DNA from: Calliopum simillimum
Lineage: Eukaryota; Arthropoda; Insecta; Diptera; Lauxaniidae
Length of the DNA: 64,000 nt
Direction: 5' to 3'
NCBI GenBank assembly: GCA_951812925.1
Contig: OX638370.1
Span: 95,990,897 to 96,054,896, forward strand
The notes under the pieces were generated by a model that was not told the origin of the DNA, ran no database searches, and was given only the letters and a program-made list of their open reading frames with translations. The translations under genes were made by a program, and so were the position numbers. Of the stretch, positions 44,731 to 57,257 are shown piece by piece; within the stretch, counting starts at the first letter, position 1, and every line of letters begins with the position of its first letter.

Positions 44731-47227
44731 ATATGTCCCGTTGATCCTGTAAGGTAAAAAAATAGGTAAAATTTTTTTTGGGTGGCGTGGGGGGTATGCA
44801 CAATTTTCCGGTGCCATTTTGAATTTTTCAGCTTTCCAACATCATCATCATCAGATGCAATTACCCCGAAAATCACCTCGGTGTCCGGTCAACATCGGGT
44901 CATTTTCAACAAAATAAGATATGTTTACCTAGTTTGGCTGGACTATTTTTGTTTCATAAAATAACGAAATTTCGTTCTGAATAGTTTTTTTCTTTAATTT
45001 ATTTCGAATTAATTATTTTTGTCAGTATTTTATGTAAAAAAGTACCTAATTTTTTACCTTTACGGACCAATGGGACTCGGGTGTCCCATTTTATCTAAGC
45101 AGCCTGTAAGAAACCGGTTAACCGGTGAATTGAAAATTCCTTGACATTTCTAAAAATCTGAAAGTCTGATGCACTTGCTACTTAGACGCTTCATATCGTA
45201 TCGTTTATGTAACAGTATTCGAGATAAAATCTACTGAAAATTAATTTAAAAAAAAAACACAATTTTTTGGATTTGGGATCACACTGTGCGGTCATGAGGA
45301 TATAAAGCTCAATTTTTTTGACACACTTGAATATTTATATCTCTATCGACGAAGACTTGTCTGGCTCCAATCACAAAGAAAATGCGTAAGTCCTGAAAGG
45401 GTTAAAACATAGACTGCATACATACTTGGATCAAAACACCCTAAAAGATAGACCACCCAGGGCTTCCACAAAGGTCTTGACGACCAAAACAGTGTTTTTT
45501 AGCTATCTAAAAACCCACGAAATTATTAGTAGGTACACAGTAAAAATTTTAGTTTAGTTTTAAATTTTTTTCTCATTGCTTTACAGTGAAAAGTTTAACC
45601 TCTGAGAGTTCAGGAAGAAGTTGAAACTTTTCCATCCAAAAAACAAGGCGCGCAGTGGATCGAAAGTATTTATATTTTGGGGGGACTTAGAAACTTTTTC
45701 GTCCGATCTTTTTTTAAAATATGTTAATCGATAGAACTCATTACCATATCAATTTATGTTTGATGACATGTTTTCTTAAGACCAATAGTTTAGTAGAAAA
45801 ATTAAATGTCTTTTTTACAAAGTCTAGGACGATCTTTCTCTGAAATCTTCACAGGAGTAAGAACAAATTTTTTCCCTGTAAAAACTGATGCAAAGTTAAA
45901 AAAAAAAATTGATATTTTCGAAATTTCATCACCGTTTTAAACTCTAAAACTTCATTTTGGACAAAACTTGCTGTCCCACGGTCATAACAAAATCACACAA
46001 GAAACATTTTTTAAAATATATTAACCCATTATATCCTGTTAATGTGGATCTGTTTTCTTCCTCAAAACTAGGTTCTAATGGGTTAAAGTGTCTACGAAAA
46101 TATTTTAGGAAATATTTCGTTATGGATCATCCAAGACAGGAAATGCTTAAAGTTTAAGAATAATGCGTGAAAAGTGTAATAAAAATGCAAAATGCAATGT
46201 GAGAAGTATTCATTGGTTTTGACGATTTTGTGGCTTTCGCGATGAAATTTCGACCTTTAAGTGTTCTGCGACTATTAGTGAAATTTTATAGTAAATATTT
46301 CTGTGGTACATACTGACTCTATATTTCCCTGTTTTAGGTGTAATTTTTTAACCTATTTAAGAAAAGGGTAAAAATGACCCATAAGAAGAGGATGGATATA
46401 GAGGGTTAAAGTTTTCTACGAAAATATTCCTCATATTATCCTACAAAAGTTTGCTGAGGGTGTCCTTTGAACTTGTCTCGAAAACCTCGTAAGCTCGTTA
46501 TAGTTGTCAAAATCAATACGAATGTTGACAGGAATAAGGAATACCCTAAATGTTACATAAAAACTGTCATAAATCGCACAAATTTCAACCGATTTCTTAA
46601 GAGCCTGTTTGAAAGCTCTTAACTTACTCTCTAGTTTCTGAACTGACACCGAAATTGGTTACTTCATAAACATTTGTTTCCATTCAATACTAAAATTAAG
46701 TGGAGGAAAAATGCAACACTTTGGCACATGTAAACATGTTTCTATTATTTCGACACAGTTGTATTTTTTCAATAACTTTTCAACATTTTCTGACTTCTGC
46801 TATTTTCAATATTTTTCAATGTCCTCTACTTTTTGCAATATTTTTCAAATTCTACATCATTTTTCTGACTTCTTTTACATTTTTCCAAATTTTAATAAAA
46901 ATACAAACTATTCAGTTTTATACATATAGACATGATGTATATCATATATTTACAAAAGGATGTGTTATCATCATAAAATTTTTATTTTTACTTAGAAACT
47001 AAAAATGGGAGCACCTCCTAAAAAATACACAATAACCTTAAATATAAGCAACATAAAACAAAAATTTAAAAAAAAAAAAATAACAAACTTAATTAAGTTT
47101 GCAAATGTCTAAAAAACATTTTTCTTTTATAAAAAATTTGGCAATGAAAAGAAAAATTTTAAATTTTGGTAAAAAGCAAGAAAAGGCATAATTTATGGTG
47201 TACCTAATGATGAATATCTAAATTATA
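44731..47227. other. Intergenic stretch between ORP9 and the reductase
   Basis: AT-rich, with no supported gene. AATAAA on the minus strand at 46988-46983 could be the reductase polyadenylation signal, about 240 bases past its stop. Confidence 0.45.
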
Positions 47228-50200
47228 CTAAATTTTCTCCAAAGGTTTCGCTAAAGTGTAGCTTGTAATTAAATCCGCAAAAAAGCATTTATATACCATA
47301 TAAGCTAGTCCAAAGGCCCACAAACCTTTCCAGATTTTATCAACACACCACATTCTGAAAAGAGATAAAATTAAGTAGGTAAGGCAAATAACCTTGATAA
47401 AAGCTCTCTAGAATCATAATTCAAATTTAATAGGGGTTATCATGAATAAATATTTCCGGAGAATTTTTCGCAGACTGCCGTGCGTTCTCTATTGCAATCT
47501 GAGAAAAATTACCCGGGAATATTTATACACGATAACCTCCAATATATTATGTATTCTGAGAAACTTTCAATGCCTAATGAGAGCATTTAAAGTCACAACT
47601 TACACTTTCATGTGTCGTTTAGCTGCTGGAATTGTATCATCAGCTTCCTTCAATATCAATCTCCTGGCGCAGAGCACACAATTTGTGAAATAATCAATTA
47701 AATCGACATCAATCTTTTCAATCACATAGGTCAGCCGTTCTCTATTGTTCAGAAGCTTTCGCAATTTCACAACTTGGGAGTTATCAAAATTCCAAACATT
47801 ATTTGCATAGTATTCAAAGACTTCAAAACCATTGGTAATACGTTTTTGAACGCGGCACAAGCTTTACAAAATAAAAACACAACATTCAAAAAAAAATCCA
47901 TAATTTTCTACAACAAGTCCAACTTACAATGGTGGATATCTAAATATCCAAAGCATAGCATCAACAAAAAGCGCAGGCATCCAATGAAAGAGTATCATAC
48001 ACACAAAGTGCACATAATAATTTGATTTCATTGAACCACCCGGATACCAAGCAACACCATTTAGTGGCAACTTATTTTCAATAACCCAACGTCCACATTC
48101 AATAATCTCTGCCCATGAAACTTTAATATCATTTGAGCTGGTCATATGTGCGATACGACTTGAACTATCATATTCATCACGCTTAAGCCAACGCCAACTT
48201 GCCACAATAATACCATTCACAGCTACATCGACTGGCAAGAAATCACCATATCCCGTTGAATTGCAATACATTGTGCGAATTACACCTTTGCCGGCGCCAA
48301 TCAATAAACCCGTTGGTCCATTAATGTTATCTGTCCAACCGGGTATCGGTTCCTTCCAAATGGGTATAACAATCGAAGGACGCAAAATGATTGCTGGCAA
48401 TTCATCAAATTTCTCCACAACTAAAGCTTCGGCAAGTGATTTTGTATAGGCATATGTATTTGGTATATCACCTAGAATTTTCTTCTCAATCATGTTGACC
48501 TCGTCATCGGTTAACCATTCACAAGCTTTCATCACACTGTGTGGATCAGCTGGTGGATCATATGGTTGCTCATATAATGTCTTCACATGTAAGTGACAAT
48601 AAGATGTTGAAACATAAGCAAAGAAGTCCAGACGCTTCATAGAAGCAGCAACTTCCAGCATATATTTGGTACCGCGTGTATTCATGAAGACCGCTCGGCG
48701 TAGCGGTTCATCGAAGCTGAAGAGAGATTTGGAAAAGTGAGGAAATTTTGAGATTTTCAAATTTTAAGCTTACCGCACTGTTGCCGCACAGTGATATATG
48801 ATGCATACTTCGTTTTGTAACCTGGTGAGATCTTCTGGTCTAATACCTAATCCTGGTAGCATGACATCACCGAAAATCGCTTCAACCTTATTTAAAATGG
48901 CTTCCTCACCTTGTTGCGATTTAACTAAATCGAAGAGCTGTAAGTTAAAGTAAGTTAGAATACATAGATACATACAGAGGATGATATAATATCAAGACCA
49001 GAACCAACACTGCTGTGGTCTTGGTCTGGCTAAAAATGATAGTTGAGACCAAGATTTGGTCATTTATAGTTGATAGGGGTGTTGCGCCTGTTTTGGACAG
49101 TAAATCATCTCTCGGAACGGAATGTTATTTCGGTAATTTTTTATTCCTAAGGTCCAAGACCAACCTTAATGTCCAAGGCCAAGACCAAGACCAAGACCAA
49201 GACCAAGACCAAGACCAAGACCAAGACCAAGACCAAGACCAAGACCAAGACCAAGACCAAGACCAAGACCAAGACCAAGACCAAGACCAAGACCAAGACC
49301 AAGACCAAGACCAAGACCAAGACCAAGACCAAGACCAAGACCAAGACCAAGACCAAGACCAAGACCAAGACCAAGACCAAGACCAAGACCAAGACCAAGA
49401 CCAAGACCAAGACCAAGACCAAGACCAAGACCAAGACCAAGACCAAGACCAAGACCAAGACCAAGACCAAGACCAAGACCAAGACCAAGACCAAGACCAA
49501 GACCAAGACCAAGACCAAGACCAAGACCAAGACCAAGACCAAGACCAAGACCAAGACCAAGACCAAGACCAAGACCAAGACCAAGACCAAGACCAAGACC
49601 AAGACCAAGACCAAGACCAAGACCAAAACCAAGACCAAGACCAAGACCAAGACCAAGACCAAGACCAAGACCAAGACCAAGACCAAGACCAAGACCAAGA
49701 CCAAGACCAAGACCAAGACCAAGACCAAGACCAAGACCAAGACCAAGACCAAGACCAAGACCAAGACCAAGACCAAGACCAAGACCAAGACCAAGACCAA
49801 GACCAAGACCAAGACCAAGACCAAGACCAAGACCAAGACCAAGACCAAGACCAAGACCAAGACCAAGACCATGACCAAGACCAATACCAAGATCAAGTAT
49901 TTAATACTACAGGTCAGTGTAAAACGTGTGAGTAGAAAAGTATATGCACTGAACTGAACTGAAACAAATCAAACAAGACAGGTTTGTACAGTATTTGTTT
50001 TTTTCTCTTTTTTATCCAAGTACTGTCGAGACATTTGTACGCGACACTGAACTGAAGTATTTGATATACCATAAAGTGGGTACAAGACATAAAGTTGTAT
50101 ATCTTGAAACGAAATGTCCTCAAACTCCAACAAAACGTTTTGTGCAGACTGCTCCTCTAAAACTGGATAACAATGATTAGAGACTGAAGAAGATGGAAGG

Positions 50201-50892
50201 CCAAGTAGTTTTTCCTCTAAGCCATTCAAACTTTTCAAAGTTTTATGCGTATGAAGCAACTGAAACAATATGGTATTATTATTTGCCTACGCAGATTTAA
50301 TGTTTCATTGTGAAATTTCCTAGCAAGCGATGACCTTTCGCACCGGCACAATTACAGTTATGAATTTATCATAATATTTGTATCTACACGTACCGACTAC
50401 ACACATATCTATGTACATAATACGTACTCACCACATTGTTAAACATTTCCTTAATGCGTTCCTGTGGACTTTTACCTTTCTTTGGTCGTATCAACAGGTA
50501 GATTTTTTTCAATTCATTGCATGATCTGTTAAAACAAAGAAGAAAAAAAACATTAACCATTTAACACTGTGGTTTAAGTCTGGTTAAATTTTTATTAATT
50601 GGTGTCACGTTCACGTTTGCTTAAACCATAATTAATTTTCTGGTTTTGCTAAATTTTCCGCGTGTGTGTCTTTAAGTTGTTACGTTTTTGTTTTTGTTTT
50701 TGTTCTCTTTTCCCATAACACTTACCTTAGGAGTTTTTCCACCAACACTTTGCCTAAGAAACCTGTACCGCCAGTAATGAATAAAGTGCGACCTGCAAAA
50801 CTTTTAGCAACTCTGTCTTCCTCATTTTCATCAATGGTGTCTATTGTAACCATAGGGTCTTTTTCAAATGAAAATTTCGGTTTGGCTGTCAT
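47228..50892 (-). CDS. Fatty acyl-CoA reductase (FAR), complete
   Basis: NADPH-dependent reduction of fatty acyl-CoA to the alcohol (or aldehyde), used for waxes, cuticular lipids and similar products. Exons: 50892-50726, 50525-50432, 48937-48774, 48716-47928, 47861-47604, 47354-47228; all GT..AG with matching phases, 1599 bp, 532 residues. The Rossmann NAD(P)-binding motif TGGTGFLG is at 40-47, the catalytic Ser region YVSTSY at 176-181, and the YAYTK (YxxxK) pair at 230-234. Hydrophobic segments near 380-405 and 500-516 bracket the FAR C-terminal domain ([20 protein letters not shown] onward). It closely resembles what I recall of Drosophila CG5065. ATG 50892 is preceded by an acceptor-like TTTTTTACAG ending at 50908, so the leader is probably spliced and the promoter lies further right. 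Intron 2 holds a 0.7 kb satellite. Confidence 0.96.
49179..49890. repeat. CCAAGA hexanucleotide satellite, about 118 units, in reductase intron 2
   Basis: About 710 bp of the unit GACCAA repeat with one internal change (AAACC at about 49624) and a few changes at the last units (ATGACC, AATACC, GATCAAG). All six frames are open across it, which creates long Gln-Asp, Thr-Lys, Pro-Arg, Leu-Val, Leu-Gly and Ser-Trp runs. None is a gene. Flanks at 48995-49060 carry single GACCAAG and CTTGGTC words. Confidence 0.97.
49898..50431. other. Reductase intron 2, 5' part
   Basis: Unique AT-rich intron sequence between the satellite and exon 2. Nothing else recognised. Confidence 0.6.
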
Positions 50893-50955
50893 TTTGTTGG
50901 AAGTTTACTGTAAAAAATTTAAGAAAAAAACTTAGGTTTTATTTTGTAAAAATAC

Positions 50956-52520
50956 ATATGGGCAAATCCGAAAATAATCTCCTCTTATATGACCCAGTTT
51001 TTAAAAAAAAAATTTTTTCATGTACAATAACCAAATGTGGTGGAATTTATTCCTAGACGCATAAGCTGAAATTTCCAATAGGCGAACAAAAAAATTTCGA
51101 CCTGAGTGGGTGTCAGGAGGTCGTTTTATCTGAAAATTTTGAGAAAATCGAGATTTTGGATAATATACGGGAGAGCACATATTTCAGAAGTAGTAGATAT
51201 GTTACGGGGCACCTTTCCAAATATTCTGAAGTAAAATTCAAAAACATCGTATGTGGGTCGTGGCGACAGAATGGGTTAAAAAGTCTAAATCACTCATTAC
51301 GGCCACATAACAGGTCCTAAAATTCTGAAAAAAATCAAGCTAATTCCTTGATAGAAAATAAAACGAATTTGTTCAAGATGTTTTTTTAATTTGAGCGTCC
51401 CCTGCCGAGTAAAAAATTAAAAACGCTAATTTTTGGGTACAAAATGCGATTATTGGCGATATGCGATCGAGCACACCATAGCGACACATAAGGCAAGATA
51501 GCGGGATATCTAACAAACATTCTGGAGTAAAATTCAAAAAAATCCTATGTGGGTTGTGGCGCCAGAATGGGTTAAAAAGTTTAAATCGCTCATTACGGCT
51601 ACGTAACAGGTCCTAAAATTCTGAAAAAAATCAAGCAAATTCCTTGAGAAAAAATAAATCGGCTTTTTTTATGATGTTTCTTTAATTTGAGCCCCTCATT
51701 TGGAGCAAAAAATGAAAAAACTCAAAATTTCGCTTTACGCCAAAAATCACGTTTTTTACCCAAAAATTAGCGTTTTTAATTTTTTACTCGGCTGGGGGCG
51801 CTTAAATTAAAAAACATCATAAACAAATTCGCTTTATTTTCTATCAAGGAATTTGCTTGATTTTTTTCAGAATTTTAGGACCTGTTACGTGGCCGTAATG
51901 AGCGATTCAAACTTTTTAACCCATTTTGTCGCCACGACCCACATACGATTTTTCTGAATTTTGTTAGATATTCCGCTATCTTACTCTATGTGTCGCTATG
52001 GTGTGCTCGATCGCATATCGCTAATAATCGCATTTTTTACCCAAAATTTAGCGTTTTTAATTTTTTACTCGGCAGGGGGCGCTTAGATTAAAAAATATCA
52101 TAAGCAAAGTCGATTTATTTTTTATCAAGGAACTTGCTTGATTTTTTTCAGAATTTTAGGACCTGTTATGTGGCCGTAATGAGCGATTTAGACTTTTTAA
52201 CCCATTTTGTCGCCACGACCCACATACGATTTTTTTGAATTTTACTTCAGAATATTTGGAAAGGTGCCCCGTAACATATCTACTACTTCTGAAGTATGTG
52301 CTCTCCCGTATAGTATCGAAAATCTCGATTTTCCCAAAATTTTCAGATAAAACGACCTCCTGACACCCACTCAGGTCGAAATTTTTTTGTTCGCCTATTG
52401 GAAATTTCAGCTCATACGTCTACGAATAAATTCCACCACATTTGGTTATTGTACATGAAAAATTTTTTTTTTTTAAAACTGGTTCATATAAGAGGAGATT
52501 ATTTTCGGATTTGCCCATAT
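50956..52520. mobile_element. 1.57 kb hairpin element next to the reductase start
   Basis: The left end ATATGGGCAAATCCGAAAAT pairs with the right end ATTTTCGGATTTGCCCATAT. The arms of about 780 bp stay complementary to the centre near 51738: TCAGGAGGTCGTTTTATCTG, GTAGATATGTTACGGGGCAC and GCGATATGCGATCGAGCACA, each with its complement. Inner sub-repeats (CTGCCGAGTAAAAAATTAAA and GGTCCTAAAATTCTGAAAAA) recur. The near end lies 64 bp from the reductase ATG, probably inside the 5' UTR intron. Confidence 0.92.
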
Positions 52521-52740
52521 ATATTCGTTGATGTATGTAAAAACATGATAAAAAAATTTTGCTAAAATTGGTGTAATATCATAGATTTCATGATGTATTC
52601 TCAAGACGATCACATTAAAGTTTAAATATTGTTTCCTGAAAAATTCATAAAAATTGAAATATCATATTTTGGACAGATTTTTCTCACTGACACTGTGAAT
52701 TTCATGACAGAATTTCAGGTCATAATTTTAGCAATTATAC

Positions 52741-52852
52741 ACAGCAAAAAGTTTGAGGATAAAGTATAAACTATTTGCTGGGTGTAAAAATCAAACCAAA
52801 TTGGAATGAATACAAATGCAAAGTTTATACTTTATCCTCAAATTTTTTGCTG
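52741..52852. repeat. 112-bp hairpin
   Basis: ACAGCAAAAAGTTTGAGGAT and TAAAGTATAAAC on the left pair with GTTTATACTTTA and TCCTCAAATTTTTTGCTGT on the right. Small enough to be a MITE or to fold as a miRNA-like stem. Confidence 0.7.
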
Positions 52853-53889
52853 TATAGCCTTGTAATTGGTAGCGCAGTTATTTTTGTTAAAAGACTTTTA
52901 AATTAAGTAACTGAAAATATACCTGTACTATCTACGTATTACAAAATTTCAAAAAATTACAAAGTGAACCTTGTAGCCATTCAGGTATTAATTTAATAAT
53001 TAAATCTTTAAAATGTAAACAAGATTTATATTGTAGAAACATAAAAATAGTGCAAATGTAAATACGTAAAAGTAAAATTAAAACCTTTACACATTTTTTT
53101 TTTTTTGTACATTCACGCATCGGTGCGCAATTTCGGTATTTTTATGATTTTGCCAAAGTTTTGGTAAAATCTACCAAATTTTTTGTACAAGTTCTAGAGA
53201 GGCTAAGGTCATATGCTGGTAACTACAAAATAATAAACGAAGTGCATTAAACAGCCGCTCACTAAATGTGCTGTTTCACAGGAAAAGGTGCCTTTGACAT
53301 AACTTATTTAACATGAGAGCTATTCATATGCTTCTACTTTTTCTTATAGGAAATTTCCTGAGCTACAAAATTGTTAAATAACGATTTCCTATAGAATTAA
53401 CGAGATATCATTAGCGCGATAATTGCAAAAAAACTGATTTTTGCGACGTGCGAGCACTAGTCCCAAAAAAATTGCGAATGGGGGGTGATTTTATAGGCTT
53501 TTGCAATAATTTTTCCATACCATTTTTCCAATTTTATGAGCTTTCTAAAAGTGTATTTGGTTTATGGGGTTTAAAAGGATTTCGCAAAGTTTTGGACCTT
53601 TATAAAGGTGATATTTAAAATTTTTTCTAATTTTTGACTTTGGCGGCCATCTAAGTATGAAAAACCTCCTATTGACGTAGGGTAAATCCAATCAAATGGC
53701 ACTTTTTTTGTTGAACTGTTATAAAACCAAAACTAAAACAAATTTTTAAAGGAACTAAACGGGAATGTATTCTTTAATCAATTTAAAACAAAAAACAGTA
53801 CTTCAACTAAAATTATTGCAAATAGATTTTTTGCCATTTTAAAAAAATGCTATAAAGTGCCAAATCACCCGAGACTCTGAGTGTTATGC
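52853..53889. other. Intergenic stretch
   Basis: 53340-53460 is a fragment of the repeat family of 2405-3927 (AAAACTGATTTTTGCGACG). The rest is AT-rich and featureless. Confidence 0.5.
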
Positions 53890-55722
53890 ACGGCGTGCCT
53901 TAACCCGTTTTAAATAGAACGTCGTAGCTCATCAATTTTTTTGCAGATTCTGTTTACTTATCGTTCAAATGATGTATAAAAAAATTTTCACTCGTGACTA
54001 CACTAAATTTTGAGATAATCGCTTTTCCAATTGGGGCATTTTCCCATGCAAAAAAAAAATTTTTTTTTAAATAATCACATTCGATGTGTTTTGCCATGCT
54101 TAACGCGAATCCAACCTCAGAATTGCTCTATCGTGTATAGAGTTTTTGAGACATAGTAACCTAAAAACCAAAAAAAAAAAAATCGTTTTTTGCCATTTTT
54201 TGAAGCTATATAACTATGTAAAATATCATTTATTCGTTAAATGTGGTTTGAATACTTGAAAGTCCTAATCTTTCCTTTAAGACCTAATTTAAATTATGTT
54301 TATATCTTCATGCTTCTATGAGATATCGTAGACCAAAATATTGTCAAAACGGGTTTTTTGTACTTTTGTGTCTATTTAGGTTAGGATATCTTTGGGGGAA
54401 AAAAAAGATATCAACATAATTTTAATAAAGTTTTAAAGGCAAAGATTGGGACTTTGAAGTTGTTTACCAGATTTCTTTCACATTTTAACCCTTTCGACCC
54501 GACAAAAAACTGTGGGGTAGACAATATTTCTTATGGGTCAACCTTAGAAACTTAATTTAAGTAAAATTTTTGACCGTCTCAAAATTCAAATTTTCACCGC
54601 CAGAACCGCTTGCGGGTACACTCCCAACATATATTTTTGATTTGAATTTTTGGAATATAAAATCCTTGGAGTGGTTATAAGCAAAAAGAGTGGTTACTAA
54701 AAATTGCGTTAAAATTATTAATTCATTCAATTTAAGTGACATTAATAACCGAGTTATGTATGTAAAATTTATTTATTTAAAATTTTTTGGGATATATTGT
54801 CCCAACCGGTTCGAAAGGGTTAAACATATTCAACGAACCGACTACTTCCAAATTCAGACATTTGACACCCCGAGAAAAAATTTAAAAAAAAAAAAAAAAT
54901 AGATTTTCAGTGTATATTAGATATTAAAGTAACAAAACCATATTTTTATGGCAATGAAATGTAAACTTAACATCAACAAGAAAAAAAAAAAAAATGTTCA
55001 ACTGTTCTGTAATGTAGTGAACATTTTTTTGCTACGTGTTTGGCATACGGCTGAATTTAGAAGTAGTCGGTTCGTTGAACATGTTTAAAATGTAAAAGAA
55101 ATTTTAATTTCGTTAAATCTGGTAAGCAACTTCAAAGTCCTAATCTTTTCCTTTAAAATCTTATTTAAATTATGTTGATATCTTTTTTTCCCTCAAAGAT
55201 ATCCTAAGCTAAAAAGACACAAAAGTGCGAAAAACCCGTTTTGACAATATTTTGGTCTACGATATCTCATAGAAGCATGAAGATATAAACATAATTTAAA
55301 TTAGGTTTTGAAAGGAAAGATTAGGGCTTTCAAGTACTTAAATCACATTTAACGAATAAATGATATATTACATAGTTATATAGCTTCAAAAAATGGCAAA
55401 GAAAACATTTTTTTTGGTTTTTAGATTACAATATCTCAAAAACTCTATACACGATAGAGAAATTCTGAGGTTGGATTCGCGTTAAGCATGGCAAAACACA
55501 TCGAATGTGATTATTTTGATTTTTGTTTAATGTGGTTAAAAAAATTTTATTTTTTTTTGTATGGGAAAATGTCCCAATTCGAAAAGCGATTATATCAAAA
55601 TTTAGTCCAGGAGTCACGAGTGTAAATTTTTTTATACATCGTTTGAACGATAAGTAAACAGAATCTGCAAAAAAATTTGATGTGTTACGACGTTCGATTT
55701 AGAACGGATTAAGGCACGCCTT
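53890..55722. mobile_element. 1.83 kb hairpin element
   Basis: GGCGTGCCTTAACCCGTTTT on the left pairs with AACGGATTAAGGCACGCC on the right. The arms, about 830 to 900 bp, include TGCAGATTCTGTTTACTTAT, GTTTTGCCATGCTTAACGCG, TCTATCGTGTATAGAGTTTT, ATGCTTCTATGAGATATCGT and CGAACCGACTACTTCC, each with its complement. The centre is near 54900. No coding capacity. Related pieces form direct repeat C at 26605 and 28815. Confidence 0.9.
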
Positions 55723-56042
55723 GGGCAGTCAACAAAAATCTTATTTGGGAATGTTTTTTCTATGTTCTGGGAAAATCCAAATTTGCTTCACAAATAAAGA
55801 CTATATTCTTGAAAAATTTTGGCGTTAAAAAATTATACATTTTGCATTTCCAAAAATCTTTTTTTTTTGTTTTTTTCAAATACGCGGTCGGAAAAATCAT
55901 TTTTTACTCTTACCTTAAAAGTGTAGAACACAAAAAATGCTTAGAGTCGTCTTAAGAATACGTGTGATTAATCCTTTAAAAATTCTTGGAACTTTTTTAA
56001 TATTTTTTTTTTTTTTACCAATTATTGAAAAATTTTAAAATA

Positions 56043-56407
56043 GCCGTGTTTTTTTTGACGCGTATATACAATTGTGGATACCTTCAAATTGCGATAACTT
56101 ATGAACGGTGAGTCGTACGATAAAAAGTCCAAGGGTCTTTTTCAAGGAGAACCACATGCTCTTTTGTAAAAAAAAAATAATTATTTAGAAGTTATTTAAA
56201 AAAAAATGATTTTTTGCCATTTATCGGCGCTAACTAGTTTTTATAAAATACCTCCTTAAAAATAAATTTTTTTAAATATAAAATGAAAGAGAACGTGATT
56301 CTCCATAAAAAAGTTTCTTAGAGTTCTATTGTGTGACTTACTGTTCCTGAGTTATCGCAATTTGAAGGTATCCACAATTGCATATACGCGTCAAAAAAAA
56401 ACACGGC
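56043..56407. mobile_element. 365-bp hairpin MITE flanked by TA
   Basis: GCCGTGTTTTTTTTGACGCG and its near complement CGCGTCAAAAAAAAACACGGC form the ends, with TA at 56041-56042 and 56408-56409. The arms continue through TGTGGATACCTTCAAATTGC for about 80 bp. Confidence 0.85.
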
Positions 56408-56415
56408 TAATGTCT

Positions 56416-56451
<36 letters not shown>

Positions 56452-56802
56452 CACGTGTTTTTTGAACGATTTTAAGCATTTCATGTCTTATACACTTTAT
56501 TCGTAAGATTCCTTGTATGTATGTAATGTATAATTTTTTAATGCCAAAAGTTAAGCAAGAATATAATCTCTATTTCTGAAGCAAATTTTGGAATACATTC
56601 TGTGAAGAAAAAAATTTACGAGGAAAGTAAATGCGGTTTTTCCAAAATGGGCCTTCAAAAGAATCAAAATCGCTCTCAGATCGAAAAAAAAAAAAAATTA
56701 TGCAGACATCGTTTTTAAGAGTCTTTCTTATTTTTGAGATAGAGTCGTGATGAATCTAAATATCGACCATATTTATCAGCCAGCGAAAATGTCAAATATG
56801 TA

Positions 56803-57257
56803 TTCTCCTTTAACTCCTAGGAGGAGCATAGGGCCAATATGAAATCTCTCCATTTGTCACGATCCCTTGCGATGACTTTGATCTCTTGCCACGATTTTCC
56901 CGATTCTTGGATTTCCTTTTCCAACGACCTTTTCCAGTTGGTTTTGGGTCTACCACGTCCTCTACTGCCTTGTGGATTCCACTCAAGGGCCTGGCGACAA
57001 ACTTCGCTGTGTGGTTTCCGGAGAGTGTGACCAATCCATCCCCATTTGCGCAGCTTGATCTCGTTTGCTATAGCCTTCTGTTTGCATTTTTGATGTAGCT
57101 CGGCATTTGATATAGTGCGAGGCCACCAAACCTTTAGTATACGCCTTAAGCATTTGTTGACGAATACTTGCAGCTTGTTCGTAAGTTGTTCAGTAACAAG
57201 CCATGTTTCGCACCCATATAACAAAACCGATTTCACATTCGAATCAAAAATGCGCAC
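56803..57257 (-). pseudogene. C-terminal end of an RTE-like non-LTR retrotransposon
   Basis: An open frame of 146 codons reads YGCETWLVTEQLTNKLQVF, CLRRILKVWWPRTISNAEL, RKWGWIGHTLRKP, and ALEWNPQGSRGRGRPKTNW, the conserved C-terminal tail of endonuclease/reverse transcriptase proteins. It ends CSS-stop at 56817. The 3' UTR then ends within GGAGTTAAAGGAG. The reverse transcriptase core is missing (5' truncation at about 57257). RTE is my best clade guess. A 51-bp insertion from the same family lies at 26144-26194. Confidence 0.85.

Noticed and set aside
49015..49935. 306-codon open frame reading Gln-Asp repeats, and its overlapping Thr-Lys and Leu-Val frames
   Set aside because: It is produced entirely by the CCAAGA satellite, which has no stop in any frame, and it lies inside an intron of the reductase on the other strand.
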